From Absidia repens (Eukaryota > Mucoromycota > Mucoromycetes > Mucorales > Cunninghamellaceae), in contig MCGE01000008.1 in NCBI GenBank assembly GCA_002105175.1, positions 124,001-188,000 of the forward strand: 64,000 nt of DNA. Reading direction: 5' to 3'. The notes under the pieces are model-generated. The model was not told the DNA's origin and did no database searches. It was given only the letters and a program-made list of their open reading frames with translations. Below, in pieces: positions 1 to 12,061 of this stretch. Every line of letters begins with the position of its first letter. Position 1 is the first letter of the stretch. Position numbers and translations under genes: made by a program.

Positions 1-1006
1 TTATTTCCCAATTCAAATCATAAAGGTACATCATATCGAGGAAATCAAAATAAAAGTGGATTAGTGCTGACCTTTTTTTCAATCTAGGAACACGATTTAG
101 ATCCAAGTAAAAACTATTTATTTGGATATCATCCTCATGGCATTTTATGTTTCGGTGCGGTATCGACGTTTGCAACCGAAGGCAGTGGCTTTAGTCGTCT
201 CTTTCCCGGTGTGATCCCTCGACTGGCGACGGTGCCTTTTACTCTCTTTCTTCCATTTTATCGTGATCTCCTCCTCAGTATGGGCTTCTGTTCGTCCTCT
301 CGTGCTTCATGTGAACATGTATTAAAGTCAGGCCCTGGCGAATCTCTAGCCATTGTCATTGGCGGTGCCGTGGAAGCCTTGTCCTCCTCTCCAGGGACCA
401 ATCGACTGGTCTTAAAAAACGTCTGGGGTTTATTCGTCTGGCCATCCGACAACAAGCTTCATTAGTGCCTGTGTTTGCTTTTGGTGAGGCTGATCTCTAT
501 CATCAGTTTAAGTTGGCGGATAATAGCATCGCTAGCGGGATTCGATCGTTTATCAAAAAGCTATGTGGAATTGCTGTTCCGTTATTCTATGGTCGAGGGA
601 TCTTCAATTGTAAGTAAAAAAATACGAAAAAGCGGGGATTCACAAAACGATGAGAATGAATAATTATTTATAAATTGACACTACTTATTCTGTTAGATGA
701 CTTTGGTTTGGTACCCTATCGAAGACCAGTGACTGTTATAGGTAAGGAACTCTTCCCATCTCGCCACAGATGCAAGTGCTTGTTAATTTTAACATAATCT
801 CTTTTTTTTTTTTTTTTTTACTCATGATTATTTTAGTGGGAAAGCCAATATCAGTACCAAAACTGGAAAAAGATCAAGTGGAACCCAGCAAGGAACAAAT
901 TTTGGAAGTGCAAGACCGCTATATCAAGGAATTGACTGGGATTTATGACAGGTACAAGGACATGTATGCTCAAGATCGACAACAAGAATTAGAAATCATT
1001 GCCTAG
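1..1006 (+). CDS. DGAT2: Diacylglycerol O-acyltransferase type 2 (DGAT2), 3' part, with a one-base frameshift
   Basis: Makes triacylglycerol from diacylglycerol and acyl-CoA at the endoplasmic reticulum (family knowledge). The 5' end lies before the window. Visible exons are about 1-25, 88-609, then after introns near 610-696 and 742-836 to the stop at 1004-1006. The hallmark HPHG motif sits near 128-142, after YLFGY, and is followed by the family blocks EALSS, NRLVLK, LVPVFAFGE, YGRG and VGKPI. The frame breaks at the A run 414-419: after NRLVLK the reading continues as RLGFIRLAIRQQ only if one more A is present. This is either a sequencing error or a broken copy. Family assignment is very secure; functionality is not. 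Confidence 0.9.
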
Positions 1007-1899
1007 TTGTTTAGTTTATACTCCCCTTCCTCCTTGCCCCTTTTTTGATGGTCTCTCCTTTTATATATATATTATATTTATCATGTTATCTTAATTATTA
1101 TTAGTTTACCTAGATATTTATTCATTGCAATGGAAATAAAAGACCTTGAAAAAGAATATAGGAACTCATAATTATACTGTGTTGCAATGAATGGGGGTTT
1201 TTATGTTTTTATTACAATTCAAGTAATATGTTATCATGCAGACATTTTGCTTCTTAATAATAGGAAAGTCCATGGAATGGACAAGGTACTTGGCTAATGA
1301 ATCTTTATGATGGTCATCCCAAAAAAAAGTTGGTCTATTTTATTGGTCAAGCCCAAAAAGCCATCGGAGCTGGAATAGTCTTGCCGCCGCCTATTTGTTA
1401 AATTTTTTCTTCTACCCATCTTTTTTTTTTTTTTACACTTCTTTCCTTTTTTCTGGTTTTGGGCTGAACTTGGATACATATACATAAATTTTTATGTATA
1501 TTATTATCTTTTTTTTTTTTTTTTTTTTTTTTTGCACTTGGTTATATAACAAAAATCCATTGAGTGATAATACTCAATATTATGGTAAGAAAATATATCT
1601 ATATACGTATACATTTTGTGGGGAGGGGGTATGAATATCTCCTTTCTTTTTAAAAAAGAAAGAAGAATGGATCAATAGCGCATCTGTTTTTGCTTGCTCT
1701 TCATTTATTATGATGATGATAGATTCAGTTCACTCTGAACTTTCATTTTGATTAATTGTAAGAGTTCAAAGTGATGTCTTCTGCTGATATTTTTACCCTT
1801 TTTTTTTTGTTATGGATGGTGACCAAACCTTCCTTTTCATCATCATCACTCACCCTCTAAACTGCTTTTTGATATACATATTAGGTGACCTATGAACCC
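1007..1899. other. Intergenic spacer between DGAT2 and the HDAC gene
   Basis: Holds the 3' end of the DGAT2 gene, including AATAAA-like signals around 1134-1140, and several long T runs (1423-1434, 1510-1533, 1800-1809). No gene is supported. The reading frame at 1294-1485 on the minus strand is lysine-rich low complexity and is not credible. Confidence 0.6.
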
Positions 1900-4800
1900 A
1901 TGTCGTTACGATCCTCCTCTTCTGCATCTACTCGTTTAATAACCACTCGTAGTACAAACAAATCACTTTTATCAGCATCAGCATCATTGTCACCACCGCC
2001 ACTACCAACCACTTCGGCATCATCATCAACATCATCATCGTCATCATCATCGCCGTCACCTTTATCATCTTCCTCTTCATCATCTATAGCAACATCAATG
2101 GTAGCATCAACCTCCAACACGGTTTCTCCCTCCATGGTGATTACCCAAATCGATAGTGATACCTCATCAACATCATCATTAAAACGCCGACGCGGGCGAC
2201 CTTTAAAATCCTCACAATCAGCCGATCCGTCCTCTTCTTTTTCTCGCCATCACAATAAAAAGCAACACACTACTCACAATAATCATGGACACGATTTACG
2301 AAACACAACATACAAACTGGACCGCCTACGATTACGACAAGCGTCTTCAAAAGGTAAAGTACTACAGAACAATACACATTAGTTGCAACTCTGACCGTCC
2401 CTGCCTTTTTTTTTTCCCAACTAGATAATCTGTCTTATGCTTCACCACCAGCACCAGTGACCGCCAACATGATACGAATGGGAAATCAAGTGGATGCATG
2501 GAAACAGGACCAAGGTGATTATTATCGTGCGCGGATTGTGGAAATGGAGGATGTCAAAGTCTTTGTGCACTATGAAGGCTTTCCACCTGATCAGGCCGAT
2601 TGGATTGGCCTCTCCGACCTGCGTGCCCTAGATGACACCAAACAACGAAAAAATAGACGGCAACAGCAGCAGCAGTATTCACATATTATTTACTCATCTC
2701 ATTCAAGCTCAACTTCAGCATCATCATCAACAGGTAGAAAAGCATCATCATTACAACAAATAGACGAACCATCCCAACAGCACCAATATAACGAAGATGA
2801 CGATGACGATGACGATGACGAAGACGACAACTATTATGGAACACATCATCTTCATGGCGGGACAATTGGTGGAGGAAAATATGGACCCAAAGGACAGGAA
2901 AGCAATTTGTCTTGGCAAGACTACTCTACGTTTTATTATACCCAAGATGGAACCAAGGCAAGGCACCACACAGGTCTGGTACAAGATAGGCGCATGGGAC
3001 TCCATTGTTGTCCCTGTCACTCAAAAGAATTCATTCATCCTGAACGTCCTGATCGATTATCCTCCATCTTACAACAGTTACACAATGACAGGTAAATATG
3101 AATCCCATCACAGTAACATTTCGCGTTCTGAAAACCCGTGTTTTTTTTTTTTTATTTATATGAATTAGGATTTTACGCTATGTCAAACATATGCCTGGAC
3201 GTGAAGCAACATCATCTGAACTCTCGAAAGCACACACAGCACAACATATCCGCAATTATACACCTGAAGAAAACAAAATACTCAAGGTCACATCCATTGC
3301 CGCTTTATTGAATCCCGTTGTGTCACCACCAGCATCTCCGCCAGCTGCACCCATAGACGACGGCAACGACGACCTCAGTGATAGGCCAACAACGAAGACG
3401 TTACGTGGTATTGGTGGTGGCGTGGTGATAGAAACAAAACAGGGCCAACTTCTACGTCACCAACAACGACTTTTTGCAACAACAAAGGACAAAGCGGATT
3501 CATCGGACGACAATAGTAAGCACTCACTCTCATCCAAAATGGTAGCAACAGCAGCAACAACCGCGCCGACCAAAATCGCCGACTCCAAATCAACTTACCC
3601 ACCTGATCTTGTATGCCAAATGACTTGTGGGGAATTGGGCATTGCTGTAGATACCACCTTTCATCCTGCCTATTCCAGTGTATCGGCCAGGGTGGCGGCG
3701 GGCGCTCTGATTTCTTTGGTGGATGCCATCGTACAAGGTCAGCTGAACAATGGGTTTGCTTTGATCCGTCCTCCAGGTAAGACCCCCTCGATGAAAAGAA
3801 GAAGGAAAAAAATAAAATAATGTATTGACAATTTCTGTATTCACGGTTTAGGGCATCACGCTGAAGATAATGCTGCCATGGGGTTTTGTTTCTTCAACAA
3901 TGTGGCGGTCGCTGCGTTATCGACCTTGGAGAAGTACCCGACCCAAATCAAGAAAATTCTGATAATCGATTGGTAAGAAGACCTTTGTCGACATTTTATT
4001 TCTGTTTTATATATGACTGATCTTTTTTTTTCTTTTTATATATATATATCAGGGATGTACAGTAAGTGCTTTTTTTTTTTTCTATGTACTTCACCATTAT
4101 AGTCACATTCCCTTACAAAAGGCGTTGTTAACCTGATTTGTTTTCTATTTATTTTTGTATATAGTCACGGCAATGGAACCCAGAAGATTTTTTACGATAA
4201 CCCCAATGTGCTTTACATTTCCATCCATCGTTGGGACCATGGCCAATTCTATCCGTACACTGGTGCCCCTGACGAATGTGGGTTAGCTGACGGTTTGGGC
4301 ACAAATGTGAATATTGCTTTTAGTGACGATGAAAACCAATCAAGTAAATATATATGGGAAATCATACTCAAGGGAATGAGAGCGAGGGACGGGGGGAAAA
4401 GGTTCAAACGAATACTGACACATACATCTCTTTTTTTTCTCTTTGTAGGACCCATGGGCGATCCTGAATTTGTTGCGGCCTTTTATCATTTGATTGTGCC
4501 TATCGCAAGACAATTTGCTCCAGATATGGTAAACACTCTCCATCCCCTGCCCCCTTTTTTCTTTAGTCTACCTCATCCAAACTCAACCATGTCTCTTTTA
4601 TTTTATTTTATAGATATTTGTTTCAGCTGGATTTGATGCAGCCGAAGGACACCCTGACAATGTAAGTGACAAAAAACAAAGCAAATCAAAATAAATAAAC
4701 GACTATTGAAGGAAAAGAAATTAACGTTAGTTGTGTCAATCTTAGCTGGGAGGGTATGCGGTGACACCTAGAGGCTTTTCGATCATGACCAAGATCGTTA

Positions 4801-5260
4801 AGGATTTGGCCCAAGAGTTATGTCAAGGACGGTTGGTGTTGACTTTAGAAGGTAAAAGCCTCCCCCTCCAAAAAAAAAAAAAAAAAAAAAAAGGATATAG
4901 GGTTTTGTAGAGTATATACTAAACAAACGATAAACTATAGGTGGATATGCTCTTCAACCATTAGCCATTAGTGCCACTGCCAGTGTGACGCAACTTTTAC
5001 CATCATGGGCTACCCTGTCAACCGATTATTTGCATGATTACCGCCACACCCTCAATACCATCAAACCCAATCAAGGCTGTGTAGACTCGTTAGCAAAGTG
5101 CGTTGAGATCCAGCAAGCTTATTGGCAACTCCCCGAATACCTTTCGTCCCCCACTTGCCGTTTCCAACTTCCGATCCATTGGCGTGCTACTGAAGGCATC
5201 CTGACTCGTCCCAAACGTGAAAAACGACCCATCAAGATACCAATTGTGGAAGGATATTAG
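1900..5260 (+). CDS. Class II histone deacetylase with N-terminal AT-hook and Tudor-like domain
   Basis: Zinc-dependent removal of acetyl groups from histone lysines in the nucleus. Ten exons join in frame to 863 codons: 1900-2353, 2425-3091, 3169-3776, 3852-3972, 4053-4061, 4165-4343, 4449-4528, 4614-4661, 4746-4851, 4941-5260. The N-terminus is Ser-rich; KRRRGRP (near 2185) is an AT-hook. Next comes a Tudor/Agenet-like block (2485-2635; [21 protein letters not shown]), then acidic and Gln/Ser spacers. The deacetylase domain shows [42 protein letters not shown] and LEGGYAL, so the zinc and catalytic His/Asp residues are present. A low-complexity insert of about 100 residues splits the early catalytic domain (3300-3600). 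Start chosen at the first ATG after the likely 5' intron acceptor (1884); an upstream coding exon is possible. Closest in type to Hda1/HDAC6-like enzymes. Confidence 0.9.
4053..4061 (+). other. 9-nt microexon in the HDAC gene
   Basis: The nine bases GGATGTACA are flanked by an acceptor AG (4051-4052) and a donor GTAAGT (4062). They complete the Trp codon started before the intron and supply Asp-Val and two bases of His. Without them the HDAC core DVHHGNGT cannot be read, so the exon is required for the active site. Confidence 0.85.
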
Positions 5261-5719
5261 ATTTAGTCTTTATTAGTTTATATATATATATATATATATT
5301 GTTTTTTTTTTGTTTTTATCTATTTATTTATTGATATATTTATTTTTGTGGGTGTCAGCCTGAAATATTGACAATAAAAAGTCATGATGATTGGGGAAAA
5401 AGTCAAATAGCGTTTTTATTTGTGATATGTTCTAAGTTTTGATAAAAACTATGAAAATACTATATTCACATGGTGAAGGAAGAGGGGTCGTGAAAAAATG
5501 AAGTCAAATAGGTAACATTTATATATATATATATATTTATGTATTTGTGATAAAGATGACAGTATAGATAAAAAAGATGATGATCAAAAAAAAGAAAAAA
5601 GGAAAAAGAAAAGAAAAGAAACAAGGAAATGGAGGAGAGAGGGGAAATGGGATTATATATATATATATACATGGTGGGAGGATGGGAGAGAGGGTCTTGT
5701 AAAAAAGGAAATTTAAATG
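5261..5719. other. Spacer between convergent HDAC and BRCA2 genes
   Basis: Two TA dinucleotide runs (about 5278-5300 and 5520-5536), an A/G-rich stretch (5586-5645) and two AATAAA-like signals. These fit 3' ends of the two converging genes. No gene seen. Confidence 0.6.
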
Positions 5720-8700
5720 CTACTGTTGAGTAAGATTTTTGACACGTTGTTGCATAGATGATAGATCGCTGGGGTGACTATCAATGAATATATACATTAA
5801 GGGAAGATCAGTTTTTTTTTTTTCTGAGATATATGTATATTACCTTTCGGTCCATAGCTTCAAATCTGTCATTGCGCGGTGCATAAAGGTCATTGCCCCA
5901 GTAGGTTTTGTCCATATTTCAGTTTCATCGGAAGACTTGATATGTATGATGTTGCATTTGGAGTCATAGGTATCAAATCGGACATTCATTAATCCAAGGA
6001 TCTATATCATATATATTATACCCGCACACACGCAAGCATAAAAGAAACATAAGCATACCACATAAAACAGCAATATGATGGGGATTTACCTGTCCGTTCA
6101 TATTTTGTGCAGGTCGATAATACGTTCGGTAAGTGATTTGACACAGTGTGCTGGATGAATCTGTCACTAATAGTGTGGAAAGCCATACATTTCGTCCGTC
6201 TATCGATCGCTGACTTGTTTGCGGTTGTGTATCTAGCGAATGGGGGTTGGAAAGAAAAAAGATGCTAGTCAATAATGATAATGATAATAACAATAATAAT
6301 AACAATTCCATTTATTCTTTTCAAACTTACGTAAAACAAGAACAACAATATCTACATCAGTGCCAGTCAAATCCTTGGTATCAGCACAAAAACATATAGA
6401 CCGTAAGGGATATTTCAGCAGATCAGTTGTGGGGTAATCTTTGATAGTAGACACACGGTCTGTTGTTTTTGGTGGTAATGGTTCCCATTTGGTGAGTCGT
6501 GTGGTGATCAAGTAGGGACCATCCAAAGGTCTTGTTTTCGGTTGATAGGGTTGCACAAAGAAGAGTCGATAACGCTGGCCTTCCAATAAATCCATATGAA
6601 TCACCTCGGTCGCTTGAGACACCATCAAGGTAGCTTGAACGTGAGGGTTGTTGTTGTTGTTGATCCCGACGTCACATATTCGCAGTCTAAAGTAACCAGA
6701 TACACGGCGATCTTGAGACACCATATCCTTTTCCAGATTTGAGACTTGTGATGAAAAGTTGCGGTGGGTCTGCTGGCGTATTTCCAAAGTCCTTCGGTAG
6801 TCCTCTTCATCTTTTGAATTGCGTTTCATCATCAATCCGTTCGCTAGTGTTTCAGAGTACATCATGGGATACTTTTTGCATATCATCACATCCATCATTG
6901 TGATCAGGCCACCATCTTCATATACATTGGTATCTAATCGTCGAATCACATGCCGTCGTAGTCTTTGCCGAGGATAGCCAAGTTTCGTGTCCCAGGAACA
7001 AGGTAAGCAGCTATTGGATGAGATCCTGAGAGAAGTTGTCGTTGAGTCATGATGGGAATTAGGGTCATTTTTAACACTAGCCATCTTTAACGCTTCAAGG
7101 GGCGTTTTTGGTGTTCGGTCCCCAGTCAACTATATATATAGACAAGAACGTTTTTTTTGTTATCAAGCACAATTCAAACATAATCGCCACTGTTTTTTTT
7201 TTTTTTTGTATACTATACGTACCTGAGCTCCAGTGATAGTGAGTTTCTGACCAATATAAACCCGACCTTGATCGATCATTTTATTCATTCTTGCATCCAC
7301 ATAGGTCGATATTTGATACCATCCATCTGTCAGTTGTAGTCGATATTTGTGCAGATCATTCCCACCGGGTGTCATATTTGATGAGTTGGATGCCGTTGAT
7401 GAGGTAGATGAAGAGGCAATGTCGGATACCATTAACACCATTTGTTTCACAGGCACATCATCTTGCTCCATGATCCGTTTCAATACAGAACGTTGTCCCA
7501 AGTTGATATCTCGTTCATAGCGATATAAAAGTTGCTTCAATACATGCGCCGGTGACCACCAGGTATCGTCATCTTCGTAACGATGAGCAAACATACGTAA
7601 ATGGCGTGCGAGCTTGAATACGATCCACCCATAGTGATTTTCAACCCATCCTAGCGGTAACATAGAAGACAAAGCACCAGCTGATAGTAGGTCTTTTGTA
7701 GCTTCTTGGACACCCCATTTATTTTCAAACATATACGATCTTGCTTTGCATGGAGACATGTCGATTATATCAAGAGGTCTAATAATAACCCCCCAAAAAA
7801 TAAATGAGTATAGGGTCCGTTTATTAATTTCTATCATAACTTACATATTCATCGAGATCAAAGCCGCTTCGGTGTAATTTTTTGGAGGACCCAGAGTTGA
7901 TAATGGTAGACGATGTCCAGTATCTATAGTATAGGACCCAAAAGAAAAAGTTAATCAATCAGAAAACAAAAACTTCAAACCAGTTCAAAAACTTACAATG
8001 TAAATCAAAAACGGAGGGACCCTTCATTCTTTTTACGCTTGACGTTGTCTTCCGTTTCTCCAATCCAGCCTTGACTAATTCCAGATTGATTGCAGGTGAT
8101 TTGAATGGTTTGGATCGGGATCGCGTGCTAGTTTGTCGTCTTTTGCGTTGGATTGTATTTGTTGATTTTGTGGTTGGTGGTGCTGTTGAGGAAGAAGGTG
8201 ATGATTGCGACACGACAATATAATCTGGTGCATGCATATCGACAGAAGACAAAGAGGTGGTGACCAATGATGACGTGGAGAATGAATGAGTAGCTGCTGT
8301 CACTGTCGACGGGTCTATGGGAGTCATGTTGGAAGCGGAAGTAGTATTGCCCACGGTAAGACTGGTGTTGGAATCATTTTGACTGTTTTCTTGATGGGAT
8401 GAAGGCTGAGTAAATTGTGTTGCAAAGGTGTCGGATGAGAATAAGAGTAATGCTTGTTGCTTTGCCGCATCAGAAATAACCGTGTCAGATTTTTTACCGC
8501 TTGCTTTGCTGAATCCACCGTATTGCTGAATGACGTCTTCGTATTGGTAAATGGATGATATTGAGGTGTCAAGTAAATCCTGAGGTACTTTTGTCAGTGA
8601 TGTGATGGTAAAATCATTCGCAGATGAGGGTGTTGAAGAGGATGAAGATCGTGTTGGTGAAGTCAATGGCACTTGTTGAGTTTTACGTTTGGATTCCATG

Positions 8701-9831
8701 CTTGCTTCACAGTCGGTACTCCAATCAGAAGTGGTGGCGATGGGGCACTCTGTTGTTGGCGACATGGATAGAGGTATAGAGGAGGGCCGGGTCGGTGAAT
8801 TCAGTAATAATTGCTGCGCTTTATATTTGGCGTCAAGGCTTGGTTCATTCAACTTGGTTCCACTGGCTGTAGTGAATCCAGAAGTGAAGTCAGGCACATT
8901 TGAAGGTACGCTAGTTGGGTAAGTTGACATTGATGCATCCGCTTCGATAGTCGTTGTTGGAGGAGATAGAGGTTCAGACATGAGAGCCACTGCCTTATCA
9001 TGGGCTGCTTTGAGAGAATTGCCACTTGGTTTGATATCTTTTCTAGAGCCAGCCGTTTGAAATCCACCATATGCCTGTAAAACATTATCATACTGTGCCA
9101 AAGTAGCAATGGCTGTATCGACAGTTCTAGGATCGTTCGTTTGTTGTGCAGTATTATTGTTGTCCGTGCTGCTTTTGTCAATATGTTCCAACAAGGCTGG
9201 GATATCCATGTCATCAAATTCAAGCCATATATTGTCGTCATCATTATGGTCTATCATAAACTGATTATCCATTTGCACAAAAGCATCAGCGTGGTTTGCT
9301 GGAGTTGGAGTTGGTAATGGTGTTGTTGTTTCTGCTGGAGTTGTTGCTGTTTTATCCGTAAGAGGCAAAGAGGGGACGAGTTGGGTAGGTGAGTTGGGTT
9401 TCATAGAGTTATTGCTATCCATGTTACGGCAGGCCTTTATCTGTTGCTGATGCTGATGCTGTTGCTGATTGGTCGTATCCAGTAAAATTTTCCGTTTTGC
9501 TGAGGGAGAGTTGTTTTCTGCTACTGACGATGGTGGATCCTTGTAGATTTGAAAACCGTCGCTTTGTTCATCAATATGATCCCGTTTGTGTTTTTTATTG
9601 TATCGAGTATCCTGTAATATTAAAACAAAGGCATGCTGTCAGTGCGTGAATATGATAGATGGACTTGTTTATTCTTACCTGAGAAGGAGATTCTGGTTGG
9701 CCTTGATTTATTGGCCTTGATGCAAGGGCGGCGGATTCCAGTTGAACGACGTTTTGTAAGATTTGTTCTTGGAAGTTTTCAGGTATATCATCCCAGCTAT
9801 CGTTGAATTCTTGTGAAGTGTATGTCGGCAT
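5720..9831 (-). CDS. BRCA2: BRCA2 homologue (Rad51-loading recombination mediator)
   Basis: Loads Rad51 onto RPA-coated single-stranded DNA during homologous recombination in the nucleus. Eight exons join to exactly 1186 codons plus stop: 9831-9679, 9611-7997, 7923-7845, 7778-7223, 7129-6331, 6232-6090, 6001-5844, 5777-5720. The large exon carries BRC-type repeats: AYGGFQTAGSRK (near 9060), SGFTTASGTKL (near 8870) and QYGGFSKASGKK (near 8500), plus a decayed unit near 8720. The C-terminal half shows the helical domain (GWVENHYGWIVFKLARHLR), OB1 (LTDGWYQISTYVDARM), OB2 with only a short helical insertion where animals have the long tower, and OB3 (WLSTLLVTDSSSTLCQITYR). The N-terminus (DSWDDIPENF) is acidic and aromatic, as in PALB2- or RPA-binding segments, but no partner can be assigned. 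Smaller than animal BRCA2, similar in scale to Ustilago Brh2. Confidence 0.93.
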
Positions 9832-10005
9832 GCCAAGACTTAGATAAAATGACTGGTATAAATATAAATGAGATATAGAGTGGAGGAGGGGAAGTACAAG
9901 ATACTATAAATAATGAAGGCAAAAAAAAAAAAGTCGCGTAAAAAAAAAAGTCATCGGGATTCAAAAATATAAGATTTTATTACTATTTTGATAATCAACT
10001 GATAT

Positions 10006-11170
10006 TTAAGAAGAGGGAGTTGGTTCAGCGGAAGAAGAGGGGGTTTTATTCGCCATTTGCCATGCGGGGATTCCAGGACGAGCAGAGGTATTCAAAGCAG
10101 CAGATAAACGAGGAGAAAGACCTTCTGTAGAGCTGTTTGTGGTGGTATGTGCAGCAGGGGAAGATGCTGGTGATGAAGCAGCGGGTGATATATTGGACAT
10201 AGTGTTACTTGATTCCTGCTCAAATGAAGATGATCCAGTTGCTCGGCGATTTAACAGAAGAGATTTGAGAGATTTGATTTCGTTTTGGAGGTCATTCAGC
10301 ACAGCACTTTGAGCATTCTTGTTGCGATCCAGCATCTATCATCAAAATATGGATATTATCAATATCAAGCTATTTTTATGTGTTTTCTTGATAATTACCT
10401 TTGGCACCAGTTCTTTCAATGAATTCACTTCCTCTTTGACACTTTTAAACTCCTCATCACGTTGTTCATCACCATCCTTCAGGTTCTTGAGCACAGTTTC
10501 CAAACTTGTCAATGATTCCTCCACCTTTTTCGATTGCTCCGATACTGAATCAAGGGCATCGCTTGTCTGTGTCTTGATTTCCTTGAGCGAGTCTTCCACT
10601 ATTGACAAAATCAAATAAAATCATGATGGCCTGTAAGCTAACTAATAATTGTTACCATTTTGCTCGCTTTTTTCTTCGGGTTTACCTGCTTGGAATTGTT
10701 CATCCAATTTTTCCTTGTCTTCTTCTAATTCCTTCTTGGTAGGAACCTTGAACCATGGTCCAAACACACGCTAAACGATTGATAAAAAGGGTCAGTTACA
10801 AATTTCTTCATTTAGACTAGCCCGCGATTACCTTTGCCAAAGTCCAGACACCATAACTAACACCGCCAGCAAGAACAGCAGCAATAAAGAGATCCCGCCA
10901 ATCATAACGAGGACGAGTAGGAATAGGAGGAGGCGACGTTTGTAAAACCACGCCACTGGGTTGACCATAAGCATGACTACCAGCAGTGGAGGAGGTAGAT
11001 CCAGACGGGGATGAGGGTGCCTTACCACTGACTCTAGCCATAGCTTCTTCTATTTCTTCAGCCGTCATGCCTTTAGATTCCAGAAAAGACACTTTCTTGG
11101 TGAGCGCAGCGGTTTGCACCTTGGGATCGTTTAAAAAATTAATGGCTGAACTGATAAGATCTTCACGCAT
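10006..11170 (-). CDS. PEX14: Peroxin 14 (peroxisomal docking protein)
   Basis: Membrane component of the docking complex that receives PEX5 with cargo at the peroxisome. Exons 11170-10832, 10770-10686, 10598-10399 and 10335-10006 give 317 residues. The N-terminal domain MREDLISSAINFLNDPKV and FLESKGMTAEEIEEAM is diagnostic of the PEX14 family. It is followed by a Pro-rich linker, the conserved PRYDWRD, a hydrophobic segment (FIAAVLAGGVSYGVWTLAK) and a coiled coil over the second and third exons. The C-terminus is Ser/Thr/Pro-rich. The start at 11170 is the Met that begins the family domain; the upstream in-frame Met at 11314 lies in a Phe-rich stretch and is unlikely. A second donor allows an alternative 30-nt exon extension (see findings). 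Confidence 0.95.
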
Positions 11171-12061
11171 GGTGGTAATGTAGTAAGAGGAAGGCCAAAA
11201 AAAAGACAAAGAGAAAAAGCTGACAAACTTCCAAGGGCGTGACTTGAATTTTGCGTACATTAAGCGGGGTTTGTGAAAAAAGTTTGAATTTTGCTTGGTT
11301 GTAACTTTTTGCATTTTTGATATATTTACAAAACGCCAGTAGATCCTTCCATTGATTGCCTGTTACAATAAGCTTTCGGCTTTAGTTTTAGTATTTATCA
11401 ATATGCTTCAATAAAATATGCCTTTTTATTACCTATCCTCTGAATCGTCATATATTAAACAATGTCGCTATTGTAGCTATTTTTGAGTGTGCTACCGAAC
11501 ACTTTCTCTCTAATTCACCCACCCCTTTACCCAGAACTGGTTGACAGTCTTAGATCTCTTACTATCAAAAATAGCTATATATCTGCTCGGCACATCATAT
11601 AAATGAATTTAGGACGTGCAGTACGTGCAGTCTTCGATATAGAACAATTTGTATTATTTTCTAGCTTATCAACGATGGTTTGCCCAAGATCCAGCGACTG
11701 GTTGACGCTTCTCAGTCACTTCATAACTTTATTATTGGCCTTTTATTCATATCAATTAACCTAGACGGTGCGCCAACACAACCTTCACTAGATTGAACAT
11801 ACTGCATAGGACCAGTTCGTTATTTTTTTCTTTTTTCATTTAACAATATCGTTTTCTGCGCTGTAAATGATTACCAACCCGTAGTATTTAGCTATGATCA
11901 AAGCACAGGGCTCACACCACACACCATCCAGACATTGTACGCACTTTCAAGGAGTAACGGGGTTTGAACAAATTGACGGATAAACTAATGACACGAAACA
12001 AAAATAAAAATAAGCTACCATCTCCATTCTGTCTTTCTTTTTTCCTTTCTTATACTCAATT
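11171..12061. other. Bidirectional spacer between PEX14 and the 152-aa gene
   Basis: No gene is supported. At about 11380-11425 a short piece resembles the 3' module of the dispersed repeat family (TTTAGTATTTATC followed by AATAAAATATGCC, also found at 14795-14830). The rest looks like ordinary promoter DNA. Confidence 0.5.
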
